Assembly (NCBI RefSeq): GCF_020731145.1
Contig: NZ_JAJFZN010000005.1
Location: 1 to 64,000 of the forward strand
Length of the DNA: 64,000 nt
Source: Sneathiella sp. HT1-7
GTDB taxonomy: Bacteria > Pseudomonadota > Alphaproteobacteria > Sneathiellales > Sneathiellaceae
Direction of reading: 5' to 3'
The notes below the pieces were generated by a model. That model did no database searches, was not told the DNA's origin, and was given only the letters and a program-made list of their open reading frames with translations. This document shows, in pieces, positions 34,571-44,352 of the stretch (the stretch's first letter is position 1; every line of letters starts with the position of its first letter). The position numbers and the translations under genes were made by a program.

Positions 34571-35518
34571 ATGTCTGATAAAGAGGTTTTAGCGGAAGAG
34601 AAAAAAACTGATGTTCAACAATTTAAAAAAGTCATTCTGTTAGCGGGTGGTGTTGGTCCTGCAGCGGGTGTTTCAGCGCACCATCAAATTGTCGGTCTGA
34701 CGGATAACGGAAGTTGCAAGGATCAAGGGCATGCATCTGTCATTCATTTAAGTTTCTCGGGAAGTGTTCTGGACAGAACCGTTTGGTTATTTTCGGACCG
34801 AAAAGCGCCAAATCCAGGTGGTGAAATGGCAAAGGCTGTGAATCGAGCAATGGACGGCTTTATGAAACAAAATTGTAAAGTGGTGCTGGGGGTTCCCTGC
34901 AATACCTTTCATGCGCCGGCTATCTGGGATGTGTTTATAAAAAATCTTAATTTTGTAAATCGGATAAAAATCGTCCACATGATTGAAGAAACGGCTCAAG
35001 CAATCAAGAAAGTTAAAAAGAACAACGGTAAAGTACTTAAAGTTGGCCTTATGGCGACGGACGGAACGCGAAAATCAAAAGTTTACGATAACATCTTTAA
35101 GAAATACGGCGATCTGCAACTCGTTTTTCCAGAGGTTTTCGATCAAAAAAACATTATGGATGCCATTTACAACTCGAATTATGGGGTCAAGGGTCAGACG
35201 CCCGACATGCAAAAAGACCTTAAGTTAATTAATGGCGTTATCGACAAACTTCGCCAAAAAGGTGCAACCGCCTTTATCCTCGGTTGTACGGAACTTCCGC
35301 TTCCATTCCAGGCTGTCAATGGCAAGATTCCTAACGACTGTTTCGATCCAGCAAATATCCTTGTCAGAACTTTAATTACCCAAAGCGGGCATACTTTGAA
35401 GGGGCTTTTGAATATGAAGAAAGATGGCGAAAAGGACCCGATAACAGGGAACGATTTCCTCAATATACCGACCTCTGGGAAGTTTTTTGAGCGAATATAT
35501 AGACCCTCGAAACTCTGA
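34571..35518 (+). CDS. Asp/Glu racemase-superfamily protein with terminal extensions
   Basis: 315 residues. The racemase core (about 20-275) keeps both catalytic cysteines, Cys110 (PCNTFH) and Cys239 (GCTELP). It carries a charged N-terminal extension of about 18 residues and a C-terminal extension of about 45 (KKDGEKDPITGNDF onward) not expected in this family. Lys- and Ile-rich composition and AT-rich codons differ from the neighbours, which suggests separate acquisition. GGAGAG precedes the ATG, and a terminator isolates it upstream, so it likely has its own promoter. Racemase, maleate isomerase or hydantoin-type activities are all possible. Confidence 0.8.
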   Translation: MSDKEVLAEEKKTDVQQFKKVILLAGGVGPAAGVSAHHQIVGLTDNGSCKDQGHASVIHLSFSGSVLDRTVWLFSDRKAPNPGGEMAKAVNRAMDGFMKQNCKVVLGVPCNTFHAPAIWDVFIKNLNFVNRIKIVHMIEETAQAIKKVKKNNGKVLKVGLMATDGTRKSKVYDNIFKKYGDLQLVFPEVFDQKNIMDAIYNSNYGVKGQTPDMQKDLKLINGVIDKLRQKGATAFILGCTELPLPFQAVNGKIPNDCFDPANILVRTLITQSGHTLKGLLNMKKDGEKDPITGNDFLNIPTSGKFFERIYRPSKL

Positions 35519-35546
35519 GGTTAGAGGATTTATAAGATGCATGGAT

Positions 35547-35807
35547 GGCTTTGTCAGGAGAAAATTGCTTGATGGCTATTTACGCGTGGACTAGCCTCCG
35601 CGCATGACAAAAAAGGATACCTTCTGGAGTTTTAAAACCTTACCTGAGATTATCCGCCTCGCGATGATGATGTATGTCCGATTTCCGCTTTCTCTGCGAA
35701 ATGTCGAAGACCTTCTTCATGAGCTCGGCATTGATATCAGCCACAAGACTGTGCGCTATTGGTGGAACAGATTTGGCCCCTGTTTGCGCGCGAGATCCGC
35801 AAGAATG
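35547..35807 (+). mobile_element. IS6-family left-end fragment
   Basis: It starts with the left terminus GGCTTTGTCAGGAG (35547) and continues through the first ~67 codons of the transposase from ATG 35604 (PEIIRLAMMMYVRFPLSL). One base is lost near 35780, where the intact copy has GGCCCAC. Homology stops near 35807, where a fumarylacetoacetate-hydrolase remnant begins. The whole right part of the element is missing. Confidence 0.85.
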
Positions 35808-36242
35808 TTGTAGAGGAGAATGCTCTCGATTATGTCGCGGGATACTTCATTGTCAATGAACTCTCTGAACGCGAATGGCAGGCTGAGCGTGAAGGACAGT
35901 GGACCAAAGGAAAAAGTCACGACACATTCGCCCCGCTTGGGCCTTGGTTTGTCACCGCAGATGACATTGCAGATCCCGGTGACGTGAACTTAAAGCTTAC
36001 GGTGAATGGGGGGCCGGCAGGATGGATCAACAAAAACCATGATATTTGGGGTCGCGAAGGTCTTGAGCTATATTAGTGGTTTCATGACCTTGGAACCAGG
36101 TGATATCATCTCTACCGGGACGCCGCCTGGGGTAGGGCTGGGCATGAAACCGCCGCTCTATTTGAAAGAAGGGGATCGTATGCGCCTGCAAATCAATGGT
36201 CTTGGCCATCAAGAGCAGCTTGTCGTCAAGAAGGCAGATTGA
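35808..36242 (+). pseudogene. fumarylacetoacetate hydrolase family, 5'-truncated and frameshifted
   Basis: The reading frame gives ALDYVAGYFIVNELSE and KGKSHDTFAPLGPWFV, typical of FAH-family 2-keto-acid hydrolase/ureidoglycolate-lyase-like proteins. The frame then shifts at a six-G run near 36008-36013; the other frame continues as QDGSTKTMIFGV and FMTLEPGDIISTGTPPGVG to a TGA at 36240. The N-terminal half, including the first metal ligands, is gone at the IS junction. It ends 7 nt before the GMC oxidoreductase start, so the two probably formed an operon once. Confidence 0.88.
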
Positions 36243-36249
36243 CTTCATC

Positions 36250-37869
36250 ATGGCGAATTCGAACAATCCCGCAGTTTATGGTGAATTTGATATTGTCATA
36301 GTTGGCGCCGGATCTGCGGGGTGCGTGCTCGCGAATAGATTAAGCGCCGATGCGGACACCCGTGTTTTGCTGATTGAGGCAGGGGGAAGTGATAATCGGT
36401 TCTGGATCCATGTCCCTGTTGGGTATCTCTATTGCATGGGGAATCCCAAGACGGATTGGTGCTATAAGACCGAGCCGGAAGAAGGACTAAATGGGCGCTC
36501 CCTCGCCTATCCTCGAGGTAAGGTGCTTGGCGGCTGTTCCTCCATCAATGGCATGATTTACATGCGCGGGCAGGCGCGCGATTATGATATATGGCGTCAG
36601 CAGGGCAATATCGGTTGGGGGTGGGATGACTTACTGCCCTATTTCAAAAAATCTGAACATCATTATGGCGCGGCGGACGAGTTTCACGGCACGGATGGGG
36701 AGCTGTTGGTTGAAAAACAGCGTCTGGCTTGGCCCGCTCTGGACGCAGTGCGTGAAGCGGCAGAAGAACTTGATATTGCGCGGACTGATGATTTTAATTC
36801 GGGTGACAATGAAGGATCTGGCTACTTTCCGGTGAACCAGAAAAAAGGCATCCGATGGAATGCCCGAAAGGCATTTATTGATCCAGTCCGTAATCGTAGC
36901 AATCTCACGATATTAAAAAATGCCCAAGTGGAGAAACTGATATTCGAGGGCAAGCGGGTTGTTGGACTGGAATTCAGACGCAATAATGTGGTTGAACAGG
37001 TTACAGCCCGGAAAGAAGTTATTCTTTCTGCGGGCTCCATTGGTACACCGCAAATTCTCCAGCTTTCAGGAATTGGCCCGTCGCAAGTTCTGAAGGATAA
37101 ATCTATCCCGGTCATTCATGAACTCAAAGGCGTCGGCGAGAACCTGCAGGATCATTTGCAGATCAGGACAATTTTCGGAATTGAAGGGGCCGCCACGTTG
37201 AATGAACGCTCCAATAGCCTTTTTGGCAAATTGTCGATTGCCGCGGAGTATTTTCTTAAGCAGTCGGGTCCGATGGCGATGGCACCCAGTCAGCTTGGCA
37301 TATTTACAAAATCGTCAGATGAATATGACACGGCGAATATCGAATATCATGTTCAGCCTTTGTCACTGGACGCTTTCGGAGAACCCTTACATAAGTTTCC
37401 GGCCATTACTGTCTCTGTCTGTAACTTGCGACCGGAAAGCCGTGGCACATGCCATATTCGAAGCAATGACCCGAGTGATTTTCCTGTAATCAAACCCAAT
37501 TACCTTTCAACGGTGACGGACCGAAACGTCGCGGTGGACAGTATTCTGCATGCCCGAAAATTGATGGCGACAAAAAGAATGACTGAGTTTTCACCTGTCG
37601 AGCTCAAGCCCGGCGCGGATATTTGCACCGCGGAGGAATTGGCGAAAGCAGCGGGAGACATTTCGACGACGATATTCCATCCTGTGGGAACAGCTAAGAT
37701 GGGTAATGATGAAAATGCCGTCGTAGATGACCAACTCCGCGTTCACGGCGTCGGTGGGTTGAGAATTGTTGATGCGTCTATCATGCCGACCATAACTTCC
37801 GGCAATACTCACGCTCCGGTCACCATGATAGCTGAAAAAGCGGCGGATCTGATCGCATTAACACGTTAG
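36250..37869 (+). CDS. GMC-family FAD oxidoreductase (choline/alcohol dehydrogenase-like)
   Basis: 539 residues. The Rossmann FAD motif VIVGAGSAGCVLANRLS is near 17-33, PRGKVLGGCSSINGM near 80-95, and the catalytic His pair in IFHPVGTAKMG and GNTHAPVT near the C-terminus. Members oxidise alcohols or choline to aldehydes. The start is ATG at 36250, without a good ribosome site. Its original promoter may have been lost with the 5' part of the FAH gene, so expression may depend on read-through from the IS side. Confidence 0.9.
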   Translation: MANSNNPAVYGEFDIVIVGAGSAGCVLANRLSADADTRVLLIEAGGSDNRFWIHVPVGYLYCMGNPKTDWCYKTEPEEGLNGRSLAYPRGKVLGGCSSINGMIYMRGQARDYDIWRQQGNIGWGWDDLLPYFKKSEHHYGAADEFHGTDGELLVEKQRLAWPALDAVREAAEELDIARTDDFNSGDNEGSGYFPVNQKKGIRWNARKAFIDPVRNRSNLTILKNAQVEKLIFEGKRVVGLEFRRNNVVEQVTARKEVILSAGSIGTPQILQLSGIGPSQVLKDKSIPVIHELKGVGENLQDHLQIRTIFGIEGAATLNERSNSLFGKLSIAAEYFLKQSGPMAMAPSQLGIFTKSSDEYDTANIEYHVQPLSLDAFGEPLHKFPAITVSVCNLRPESRGTCHIRSNDPSDFPVIKPNYLSTVTDRNVAVDSILHARKLMATKRMTEFSPVELKPGADICTAEELAKAAGDISTTIFHPVGTAKMGNDENAVVDDQLRVHGVGGLRIVDASIMPTITSGNTHAPVTMIAEKAADLIALTR

Positions 37870-37971
37870 TCGATCTATTTACTAACGCGGCATTATAATA
37901 TGACGTTTTCTTAATGGATTATTGCGCGTCAATGCCTTTTCGGACTGTCATATCGCGAAAAAAACTAACCG

Positions 37972-38673
37972 CTAGTTATGAAGATCCCTACTTGCTAATA
38001 CGGCTAGCTGATGGCTATCAGTCACAGTAATTTTCTTTCGGCTGCTCTTAACTATTCCCTTGTTTTCCCACGCACTTAGGAGTCGGGAAACGGTATGTAG
38101 TGTCGTGCCGGTCATTTCTGAAATATCCTGCCGTGATATGGGAAAAGAGATCAAAATGCCGTCGTCGGTTTTTTGTCCTGTCTGATTGGCGAGTTTTGAA
38201 ATGGCCTTGGCGACACGTTGTTCGACCCGTTCCGTCGCCATCTCCACCATTTTGTTCTGTGCCTCCTGAAGACGCGCGCCGACTGTTTTGTATGTGTTGG
38301 TCGCAAATGTTGGATACCTGTCAGTGATAGTTTGCCAATATGATCCGGGCCAAGATAACGCTATGCAGTCTACTGCGGCCACGGCGTTGGCCGGATAGCT
38401 ATCGAGGCTAAGCGCTTGCGCAATCCCGAAGAGTTCACCGCTTGATATATAGCGGGCGATCATCTGATCTCCATCGGGGGTAACTCTGACAACGCGGATA
38501 TGTCCGTCCAGCAGCAGGAAAAAAGAATGCGCTTCTTCCCCCTGACGGAAAATTGTTCTGCCCATTTCATATCGTTCCGACCTTGCTTTTGAGAGCAATT
38601 CAACAAGATTTTGACGCTCTATTCCGCGAAAAGGCGGGACATCGGCGATGAGAGAGGCGTCCAGCAAAGACAT
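37972..38673 (-). CDS. Crp/Fnr-family regulator, NnrR/Dnr-like
   Basis: 233 residues from the ATG at 38673 (AGGA eight bases upstream); a TTG 13 codons earlier is less likely. A cyclic-nucleotide-binding-like sensor domain (about 10-130) is followed by a C-terminal HTH (ISRQDISEMTGTTLHTVSRLL). There is no N-terminal FNR-type cysteine cluster, so it is not an iron-sulfur FNR. Beside nnrS and nos genes, a nitric-oxide-responsive NnrR/Dnr role is the best guess. Confidence 0.82.
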   Translation of the reverse strand: MSLLDASLIADVPPFRGIERQNLVELLSKARSERYEMGRTIFRQGEEAHSFFLLLDGHIRVVRVTPDGDQMIARYISSGELFGIAQALSLDSYPANAVAAVDCIALSWPGSYWQTITDRYPTFATNTYKTVGARLQEAQNKMVEMATERVEQRVAKAISKLANQTGQKTDDGILISFPISRQDISEMTGTTLHTVSRLLSAWENKGIVKSSRKKITVTDSHQLAVLASRDLHN

Positions 38674-38811
38674 AGAAAAATCCTGTTCAATATTTGTCGA
38701 AACGCAAATCAATAGTGGCGCTGGCTTGATATACTAAGGCAACATGAATTCCCATAATTTGTGAAAGATATACTACGCGAAAGCAGCCGGATATCGCAAT
38801 TCTAATGGCGG

Positions 38812-40002
38812 ATGGATTTCTTGATGGCTATTCCAAGACTAAAAAAATATCGGGGCCCCGCTCTTCTGAGCTATGGCTATCGCCCATTTTTCATGTTTGG
38901 CGCTCTTTATGGTGGCGCCTCAATTTTGCTCTGGCTGCCCCTTTTCTATGGAGAGCTTACGCTTTCTACGGAATTTGCTGTCGTGGACTGGCATATTCAT
39001 GAGATGTTTTTTGGCTTCCTGAGTGCAGTGATTACAGGATTTCTGTTCACCGCAATTCCCAACTGGACCGGTCGTATGCCGATTCAGGGAATTCCTTTGC
39101 TCTTTCTTCTATTGATCTGGGTAGCAGGAAGGATCGCTGTTACCTATTCAAGCCATATTGGATGGATCGCGGCTATGATAATTGATGTGGCGTTTCTTGC
39201 GATCATACTTGCGGTTCTAGCCAACGAGATTATCGCCGGTAAGAACTGGCGCAATCTCAAGGTTCTTTTTCCGCTCGGCTTGCTGATTGCGGCGAATACA
39301 GGGTTCCATCTGGAAGCGCATTTCTACGGTTTGAGTGATATTAGCCGGCGGCTCGCAATGGCGGCCGCTATTATACTTATAATGTTGATTGGTGGGCGTA
39401 TAGTTCCGAGCTTCACCCGAAACTGGCTCGTGCAGAATAATCCCGGCCGCTTGCCTGTTCCCTTCAATCGATTTGATGTTGTGACTATTGGCGTCGCGAT
39501 TGTTGGCATGACAGCCTGGATCATCAATGATGTGGATGTTTACACGGGCATAGTTTTGTTACTGGCAGCGGCAATGAATTTTTGCCGGTTGGCCCGATGG
39601 GGTGGGGATCGTACGCTACGGGAGCCTTTGGTGCTTGTATTGCATCTCAGCTATCTTTTTATTCCAGTCGGGTTCACCCTTCTGGGGCTGGCAGGGTTGT
39701 TTCCGGATAGCTTTTCTGCCCTTGCGGGTATTCATGCGCTGGCCACCGGTGCGGTTGGCGCGATGACGCTTTCTGTAATGCTTCGGGCTACGCTTGGACA
39801 TTCAGGCCAGGCCATTCGTGCCGGAACTGCTGCGAACCTGATATTTGCGTGTATTTATCTATCTGCCACGTCCAGGATTGCGGCTGAGTTCTGGGGCGAC
39901 AATTACAACGTTCTTTTACATATCTCAGCGTTTGCCTGGTTTTTTGCCTTTGTCGGGTTTGGCATTGCTTTTGCCCCGTTATTTCTAAAAAGGAAAAGAT
40001 AA
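38812..40002 (+). CDS. nnrS: NnrS family membrane protein
   Basis: 396 residues with about 12 membrane helices. The N-terminal WHIHEMFFGF near 60-69 and the GYRPFFMFG segment are typical of NnrS, a haem/copper membrane protein linked to protection from nitric-oxide stress. It is divergent from the Crp/Fnr gene and precedes nosR. The 149-nt divergent region shows only a half Fnr-like site (TTGAT at 38726). Confidence 0.88.
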   Translation: MDFLMAIPRLKKYRGPALLSYGYRPFFMFGALYGGASILLWLPLFYGELTLSTEFAVVDWHIHEMFFGFLSAVITGFLFTAIPNWTGRMPIQGIPLLFLLLIWVAGRIAVTYSSHIGWIAAMIIDVAFLAIILAVLANEIIAGKNWRNLKVLFPLGLLIAANTGFHLEAHFYGLSDISRRLAMAAAIILIMLIGGRIVPSFTRNWLVQNNPGRLPVPFNRFDVVTIGVAIVGMTAWIINDVDVYTGIVLLLAAAMNFCRLARWGGDRTLREPLVLVLHLSYLFIPVGFTLLGLAGLFPDSFSALAGIHALATGAVGAMTLSVMLRATLGHSGQAIRAGTAANLIFACIYLSATSRIAAEFWGDNYNVLLHISAFAWFFAFVGFGIAFAPLFLKRKR

Positions 40003-40148
40003 CCCAGGACAGTAGGAAAAACTAATGTGAGCTTGTTTAAGAACAAATAAGCGGAAAAATTAGCAGCTAAATTATGCCAAGTATCTGAATTAATCCGACC
40101 GTTGGCGAAGTGTCGTCGCAGGATAAATTAAAAGGATCTGGCGACGAG

Positions 40149-42401
40149 ATGCAAAATCGAGCTCCGACAGGATTGACTAAAAAAGCTTTGGCTAGGCTTA
40201 TAGTTTTTAGTCTGTGTGGATATCTTTTGACCATCGCATTCGGCCATGCGGCGCAACCCGGAAAACTTTCCAGCTACCTCGAAAATATTTCTCCATCTGA
40301 AATGCTTGCGGGTGCGGATAAGTATGGGCAGTTAATCGAGAATACGCCTGTGGTTCCGGTGATGAGCGGGAACAATGTTGTTGGCTATGTTTTTCTGAAT
40401 ACGGATTTTGTTGGTGCAATAGGCTATTCCGGGAAACCGATTGAAGTTCTTATCGCCATGACCCCGGAGGGACGTATCGCCGCGGGTCGTCTCATGCATC
40501 ATGCAGAACCAATTGTGCTTTCAGGTATTCCAGAGCAGAAGATTATCGATTTCATTGAGGGCTATAAAGATACCGATATTCTTAAATTGGCGCGGGAAAA
40601 AGGTGGAGAGCCACCGCCAGTTGATATTGTATCCGGTGCGACGGTTACTGTTATGGTTATCGATGATAGTATCAAAAGGGCCGCAGTTCGTGCTGCTGCT
40701 GCTTTGGGCCTTGGCGGCTTGCAGGGAGTATCACGCGCCACCTCTCCAAAAAAATCTCTCGTCATCGAAGATGGTGATGTTGAAGACTGGCAAACCCTTC
40801 TTGGAAACGGGTCCGTCCGTCGCTTGCGCCTTAATCTGAAGGATGTAAACGACGCCTTTATTGCGCAAGGCAATGCGAAGGCGATAGAGCGACCGGAACT
40901 TGGCGGTGATGATGAGGTTTTTATCGATCTTTATGTTGCGTCACTCGCTATCCCGACAATTGCCCGTAGTCTTTTAGGTGTGCGTGAGTACCAAAATCTT
41001 CAAAAAAAACTGAAGCCCGGACAAAATGCGTTTCTGGTTATGGGATCCGGGCGTTATTCCTTTCGGGGGTCGGGGTATGTCCGCGGCGGCATCTTTGATC
41101 GGATACAGGTCGTTCAGGGCGAGGAGGCATTTCGCTTTAGGGATCGGGGATACAAGAACCTCGGTCGCGTCGAGGCGGAAGGCGCGCCTGATTTCAAAGA
41201 AGTTGCCCTCTTCAGAACGTCCAAGGGAGCTATCTTCGACCCTGCCGAACCATGGGAACTTCAACTCCTCGTGCAAAGAGCCATTGGCGCCCTCGAAAAA
41301 GTATTTGTGGCATTCGAGCTTAACTATCAGTTTCCCGACCAATATGTGAAAACAGAGGCTCTTCCGGACACTGCGGCACCCGTCGAACAGAGCACCTCAA
41401 CTTTTGAAGCTGAGGATACAGCTGCCGCGAATGCTCTATGGCAGCGCATCTGGAAACAAAAGTTACCTGAAATCGTTGTCCTTGTATGCGCCCTCGTCAT
41501 TCTGACTATTCTTTTCTTCGTTCAGGATCAGGTTGTTCGCAGCAAGAAATTCACAGACTGGTTCCGCATCGGCTTCTTGACTTTCACTTTGTTCGGGATT
41601 GGCTTCTATGCGCAGGCCCAGCTATCAGTCGTCAATGTGTTTGTCTTTGTCAACGCCCTGCTGACGGATTTCCAGTGGCAGTTCTTCCTGATGGAGCCCT
41701 TGATCTTCATCCTGTGGTGCTCTGTCGCCGTCTCCCTGATTTTCTGGGGACGGGGTGCTTTTTGCGGATGGCTTTGTCCTTTCGGTGCCTTGCAGGAACT
41801 CACCAACAAAATCGCCCGGTTTGTCGGCATCAAGCAGTTTACAGTTCCCTGGTGGCTGCATGAACGCCTTTGGCCCATCAAATACATCATTTTCTTAGGG
41901 TTGCTCGGCCTCTCCATATACTCGCTGCACCTTGCAGAAACATTTGCAGAGGTTGAGCCATTCCGCACCTCCATTGTGCTGCGGTTCATGCGGGGCTGGC
42001 CGTATCTCCTGTTCGTGTTCTCGCTATTGTTTGCAGGTCTATTTATTGAGCGGTTCTTCTGTCGGTATTTGTGCCCACTAGGTGCGGCGCTTGCCATCCC
42101 CGGTAAGCTGGCCATGTTCAACTGGCTGAAAAGATATCGAAACTGCGGTGATCCCTGTCAGACATGTGCCAAGGAATGCATGGTCCAGGCTATCGATCCG
42201 CTTGGCAACATTAACCCGAATGAGTGCCTCTATTGCCTGCATTGCCAGGTGAATTACTACGACGAGGATGTTTGCCCGGTTGTTATTCATGCACTTGCCA
42301 AGGCGCGCAAAATGGACCCTGCCGCGAAGAACACGGTTGCCGATCAAGACCCAGCCTATCGCAGGGGGCGACGGCTAAATCAGCCCAGAGCCTATGAGTA
42401 G
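40149..42401 (+). CDS. nosR: NosR, N2O reductase regulatory/electron-transfer flavoprotein
   Basis: About 750 residues. A signal helix is followed by a periplasmic FMN-binding domain with the flavinylation motif DIVSGATVT (Thr near 165). Membrane helices follow, with CGWLCPFGA and CRYLCPLGA cysteine motifs, then two 4Fe-4S sites (CGDPCQTCAKEC and CLYCLHC). It feeds electrons to and helps assemble NosZ. The start is uncertain: GTG at 40110 or ATG at 40149 (AAGGA 12 bases upstream). The FMN is presumably attached by the ApbE at 47957. Confidence 0.93.
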   Translation: MQNRAPTGLTKKALARLIVFSLCGYLLTIAFGHAAQPGKLSSYLENISPSEMLAGADKYGQLIENTPVVPVMSGNNVVGYVFLNTDFVGAIGYSGKPIEVLIAMTPEGRIAAGRLMHHAEPIVLSGIPEQKIIDFIEGYKDTDILKLAREKGGEPPPVDIVSGATVTVMVIDDSIKRAAVRAAAALGLGGLQGVSRATSPKKSLVIEDGDVEDWQTLLGNGSVRRLRLNLKDVNDAFIAQGNAKAIERPELGGDDEVFIDLYVASLAIPTIARSLLGVREYQNLQKKLKPGQNAFLVMGSGRYSFRGSGYVRGGIFDRIQVVQGEEAFRFRDRGYKNLGRVEAEGAPDFKEVALFRTSKGAIFDPAEPWELQLLVQRAIGALEKVFVAFELNYQFPDQYVKTEALPDTAAPVEQSTSTFEAEDTAAANALWQRIWKQKLPEIVVLVCALVILTILFFVQDQVVRSKKFTDWFRIGFLTFTLFGIGFYAQAQLSVVNVFVFVNALLTDFQWQFFLMEPLIFILWCSVAVSLIFWGRGAFCGWLCPFGALQELTNKIARFVGIKQFTVPWWLHERLWPIKYIIFLGLLGLSIYSLHLAETFAEVEPFRTSIVLRFMRGWPYLLFVFSLLFAGLFIERFFCRYLCPLGAALAIPGKLAMFNWLKRYRNCGDPCQTCAKECMVQAIDPLGNINPNECLYCLHCQVNYYDEDVCPVVIHALAKARKMDPAAKNTVADQDPAYRRGRRLNQPRAYE

Positions 42402-42453
42402 ACTTACAGGTTGCCACAGAAACAAGGGAATTTATTGAAGAAGGAAGAGAAAG

Positions 42454-44352
42454 ATGACGGATAACTCAGAAAAAATTGCAGATGTGTCACGCCGTTCATT
42501 GTTGAGGGGGTCTGCTGTCGCTGCCGGGATGGGTGTGGTGGGCGGGGCAAGTCTGATGCCCATCTCAACCGCACGCGCCGCAAGTGGAAAGAATGAAGTT
42601 GCTCCCGGTGATCTTGATGAATATTACGGCTTCTGGAGTGGCGGGCAGTCTGGCGAGCTGCGGATCATGGGGGTTCCCTCCATGCGGGAACTGATGCGAA
42701 TTCCTGTTTTCAACCGATGCAGCGCCACAGGATGGGGACAGACGGACGAAAGTATCAAAATCCTCACAGAAAATATGTTGCCGCGTGAAAAAGAATTCTG
42801 GGCGGACAAAGGCGGCTTTCCAAGCAATGGTGATACTCATCATCCACATATGTCTTTTACAGACGGGACATATGACGGGCGGTATATTTGGGTGAATGAC
42901 AAGGCAAACACCCGCGTCGCTCGCATCCGCTGCGATATCATGAAAGTGGACAAGATCATCTCCGTTCCCAATGCCGCGAGTATTCATGGCCTGCGTCCAC
43001 AAAGATTTCCAAAAACCAAGTATATCTTTGCGAATGATGAACATCGCGTACCGTTGCCCAATGATGGAACCGTACTCGACGATCCGACAAAATATCACGC
43101 TGTTTTCACGGCCATAGACGGCGAGAAAATGGAAGTTGCCTGGCAGGTCATCGTCAACGGCAACCTTGATAATGTCGATGCGGACTATCAAGGAAAGTAT
43201 GCGATTTCCAGCTGCTATAACTCAGAAGAGGGCGTGACACTTGCCGAAATGACTGCAAACGAGCAGGACTGGGCGGTTGTATTCGATATTGCTGCGATTG
43301 AGGCCGGAGTCGCCGCGGGCGATTTCAAGAAATATGAAGGGGATGTGCCGGTCCTGGATGGTCGCAAGGGGTCGAAATATACTCGGTATATTCCGATTTC
43401 GAACAGCCCGCATGGCGTAAATGCGTCGCCGGACGGTAAATATATGATGATCAACGGCAAGCTGTCGCCAACTGTGTCTGTTATCGAAATGGCAAAATTG
43501 CCGGACCTTTTTGCAGATAAGATAAAGCCCCGCGACGCTGTGGTCGCTGAACCGGAGTTGGGTTTAGGCCCGCTCCACACGGCTTTCGACGGGCGGGGAA
43601 ATGCTTATACGACCCTGTTCCTTGATAGTCAGATTTGTAAGTGGAATATCGATAAAGCTATCCGCAAATTCGCTGGAGAAGAGGTAGATCCGATTGTCGA
43701 GAAGCTCGACGTTCACTATCAGCCAGGCCATAACCACACATCCATGGGAGAAACCAGTCAAGCCGATGGCAAATGGCTGATTTCACTAAATAAATTCTCA
43801 AAAGATCGATATATTAATGTGGGGCCTCTGAAGCCGGAAAATGACCAGCTTATTGATATTTCGGGCAATAAAATGAAGTTGGTGCATGACGGGCCGACAT
43901 TTGCCGAACCACATGATTGCATTATCGTTCATCGCTCAATTGTTAATCCGAGCCAGACCTATGATCGTGAAGACCCCATGTTCGACGCCATCAAGGCGCA
44001 GGCAAAAGCCGATGGGGTCGAGGATCTGGATTATGCGGAAGACGTGATCCGGGACGGGAATAAGGTTCGGGTCTATATGCATTCGACCGCGCCGATATTC
44101 TCTTTGGAGAAATTTACTGTGAAACAGGGGGATGAAGTCACCGTCGTCGTCACCAATATCGATGACGTGGATGATCTCACCCATGGTTTTACAATTTCCA
44201 ACTACGGTGTGGCGATGGAAATAGGCCCGCAGCAAACTGCGTCGGTTACCTTCAAGGCCGATATGCCGGGTGTTCACTGGTTTTATTGCCAGTGGTTTTG
44301 CCATGCACTGCATATGGAAATGCGCGGTCGCATGTTTGTTGAGCCAGCATAA
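42454..44352 (+). CDS. nosZ: nitrous oxide reductase, clade I (Tat-exported)
   Basis: 632 residues. The twin-arginine signal SRRSLLRG is at 12-19, with cleavage near residue 42, so the enzyme is exported folded. A seven-bladed propeller holds the CuZ histidines. The C-terminal cupredoxin domain has the CuA ligands Cys612, Cys616, His620 and Met623 ([12 protein letters not shown]). It reduces N2O to N2 in the periplasm, the terminal step of denitrification. It is complete, with no lesions. Confidence 0.97.
   Translation: MTDNSEKIADVSRRSLLRGSAVAAGMGVVGGASLMPISTARAASGKNEVAPGDLDEYYGFWSGGQSGELRIMGVPSMRELMRIPVFNRCSATGWGQTDESIKILTENMLPREKEFWADKGGFPSNGDTHHPHMSFTDGTYDGRYIWVNDKANTRVARIRCDIMKVDKIISVPNAASIHGLRPQRFPKTKYIFANDEHRVPLPNDGTVLDDPTKYHAVFTAIDGEKMEVAWQVIVNGNLDNVDADYQGKYAISSCYNSEEGVTLAEMTANEQDWAVVFDIAAIEAGVAAGDFKKYEGDVPVLDGRKGSKYTRYIPISNSPHGVNASPDGKYMMINGKLSPTVSVIEMAKLPDLFADKIKPRDAVVAEPELGLGPLHTAFDGRGNAYTTLFLDSQICKWNIDKAIRKFAGEEVDPIVEKLDVHYQPGHNHTSMGETSQADGKWLISLNKFSKDRYINVGPLKPENDQLIDISGNKMKLVHDGPTFAEPHDCIIVHRSIVNPSQTYDREDPMFDAIKAQAKADGVEDLDYAEDVIRDGNKVRVYMHSTAPIFSLEKFTVKQGDEVTVVVTNIDDVDDLTHGFTISNYGVAMEIGPQQTASVTFKADMPGVHWFYCQWFCHALHMEMRGRMFVEPA

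Noticed and set aside
38726-38739. Fnr/NnrR box upstream of nnrS
   Set aside because: Only the TTGAT half matches; the second half (TAAGG) does not resemble ATCAA.
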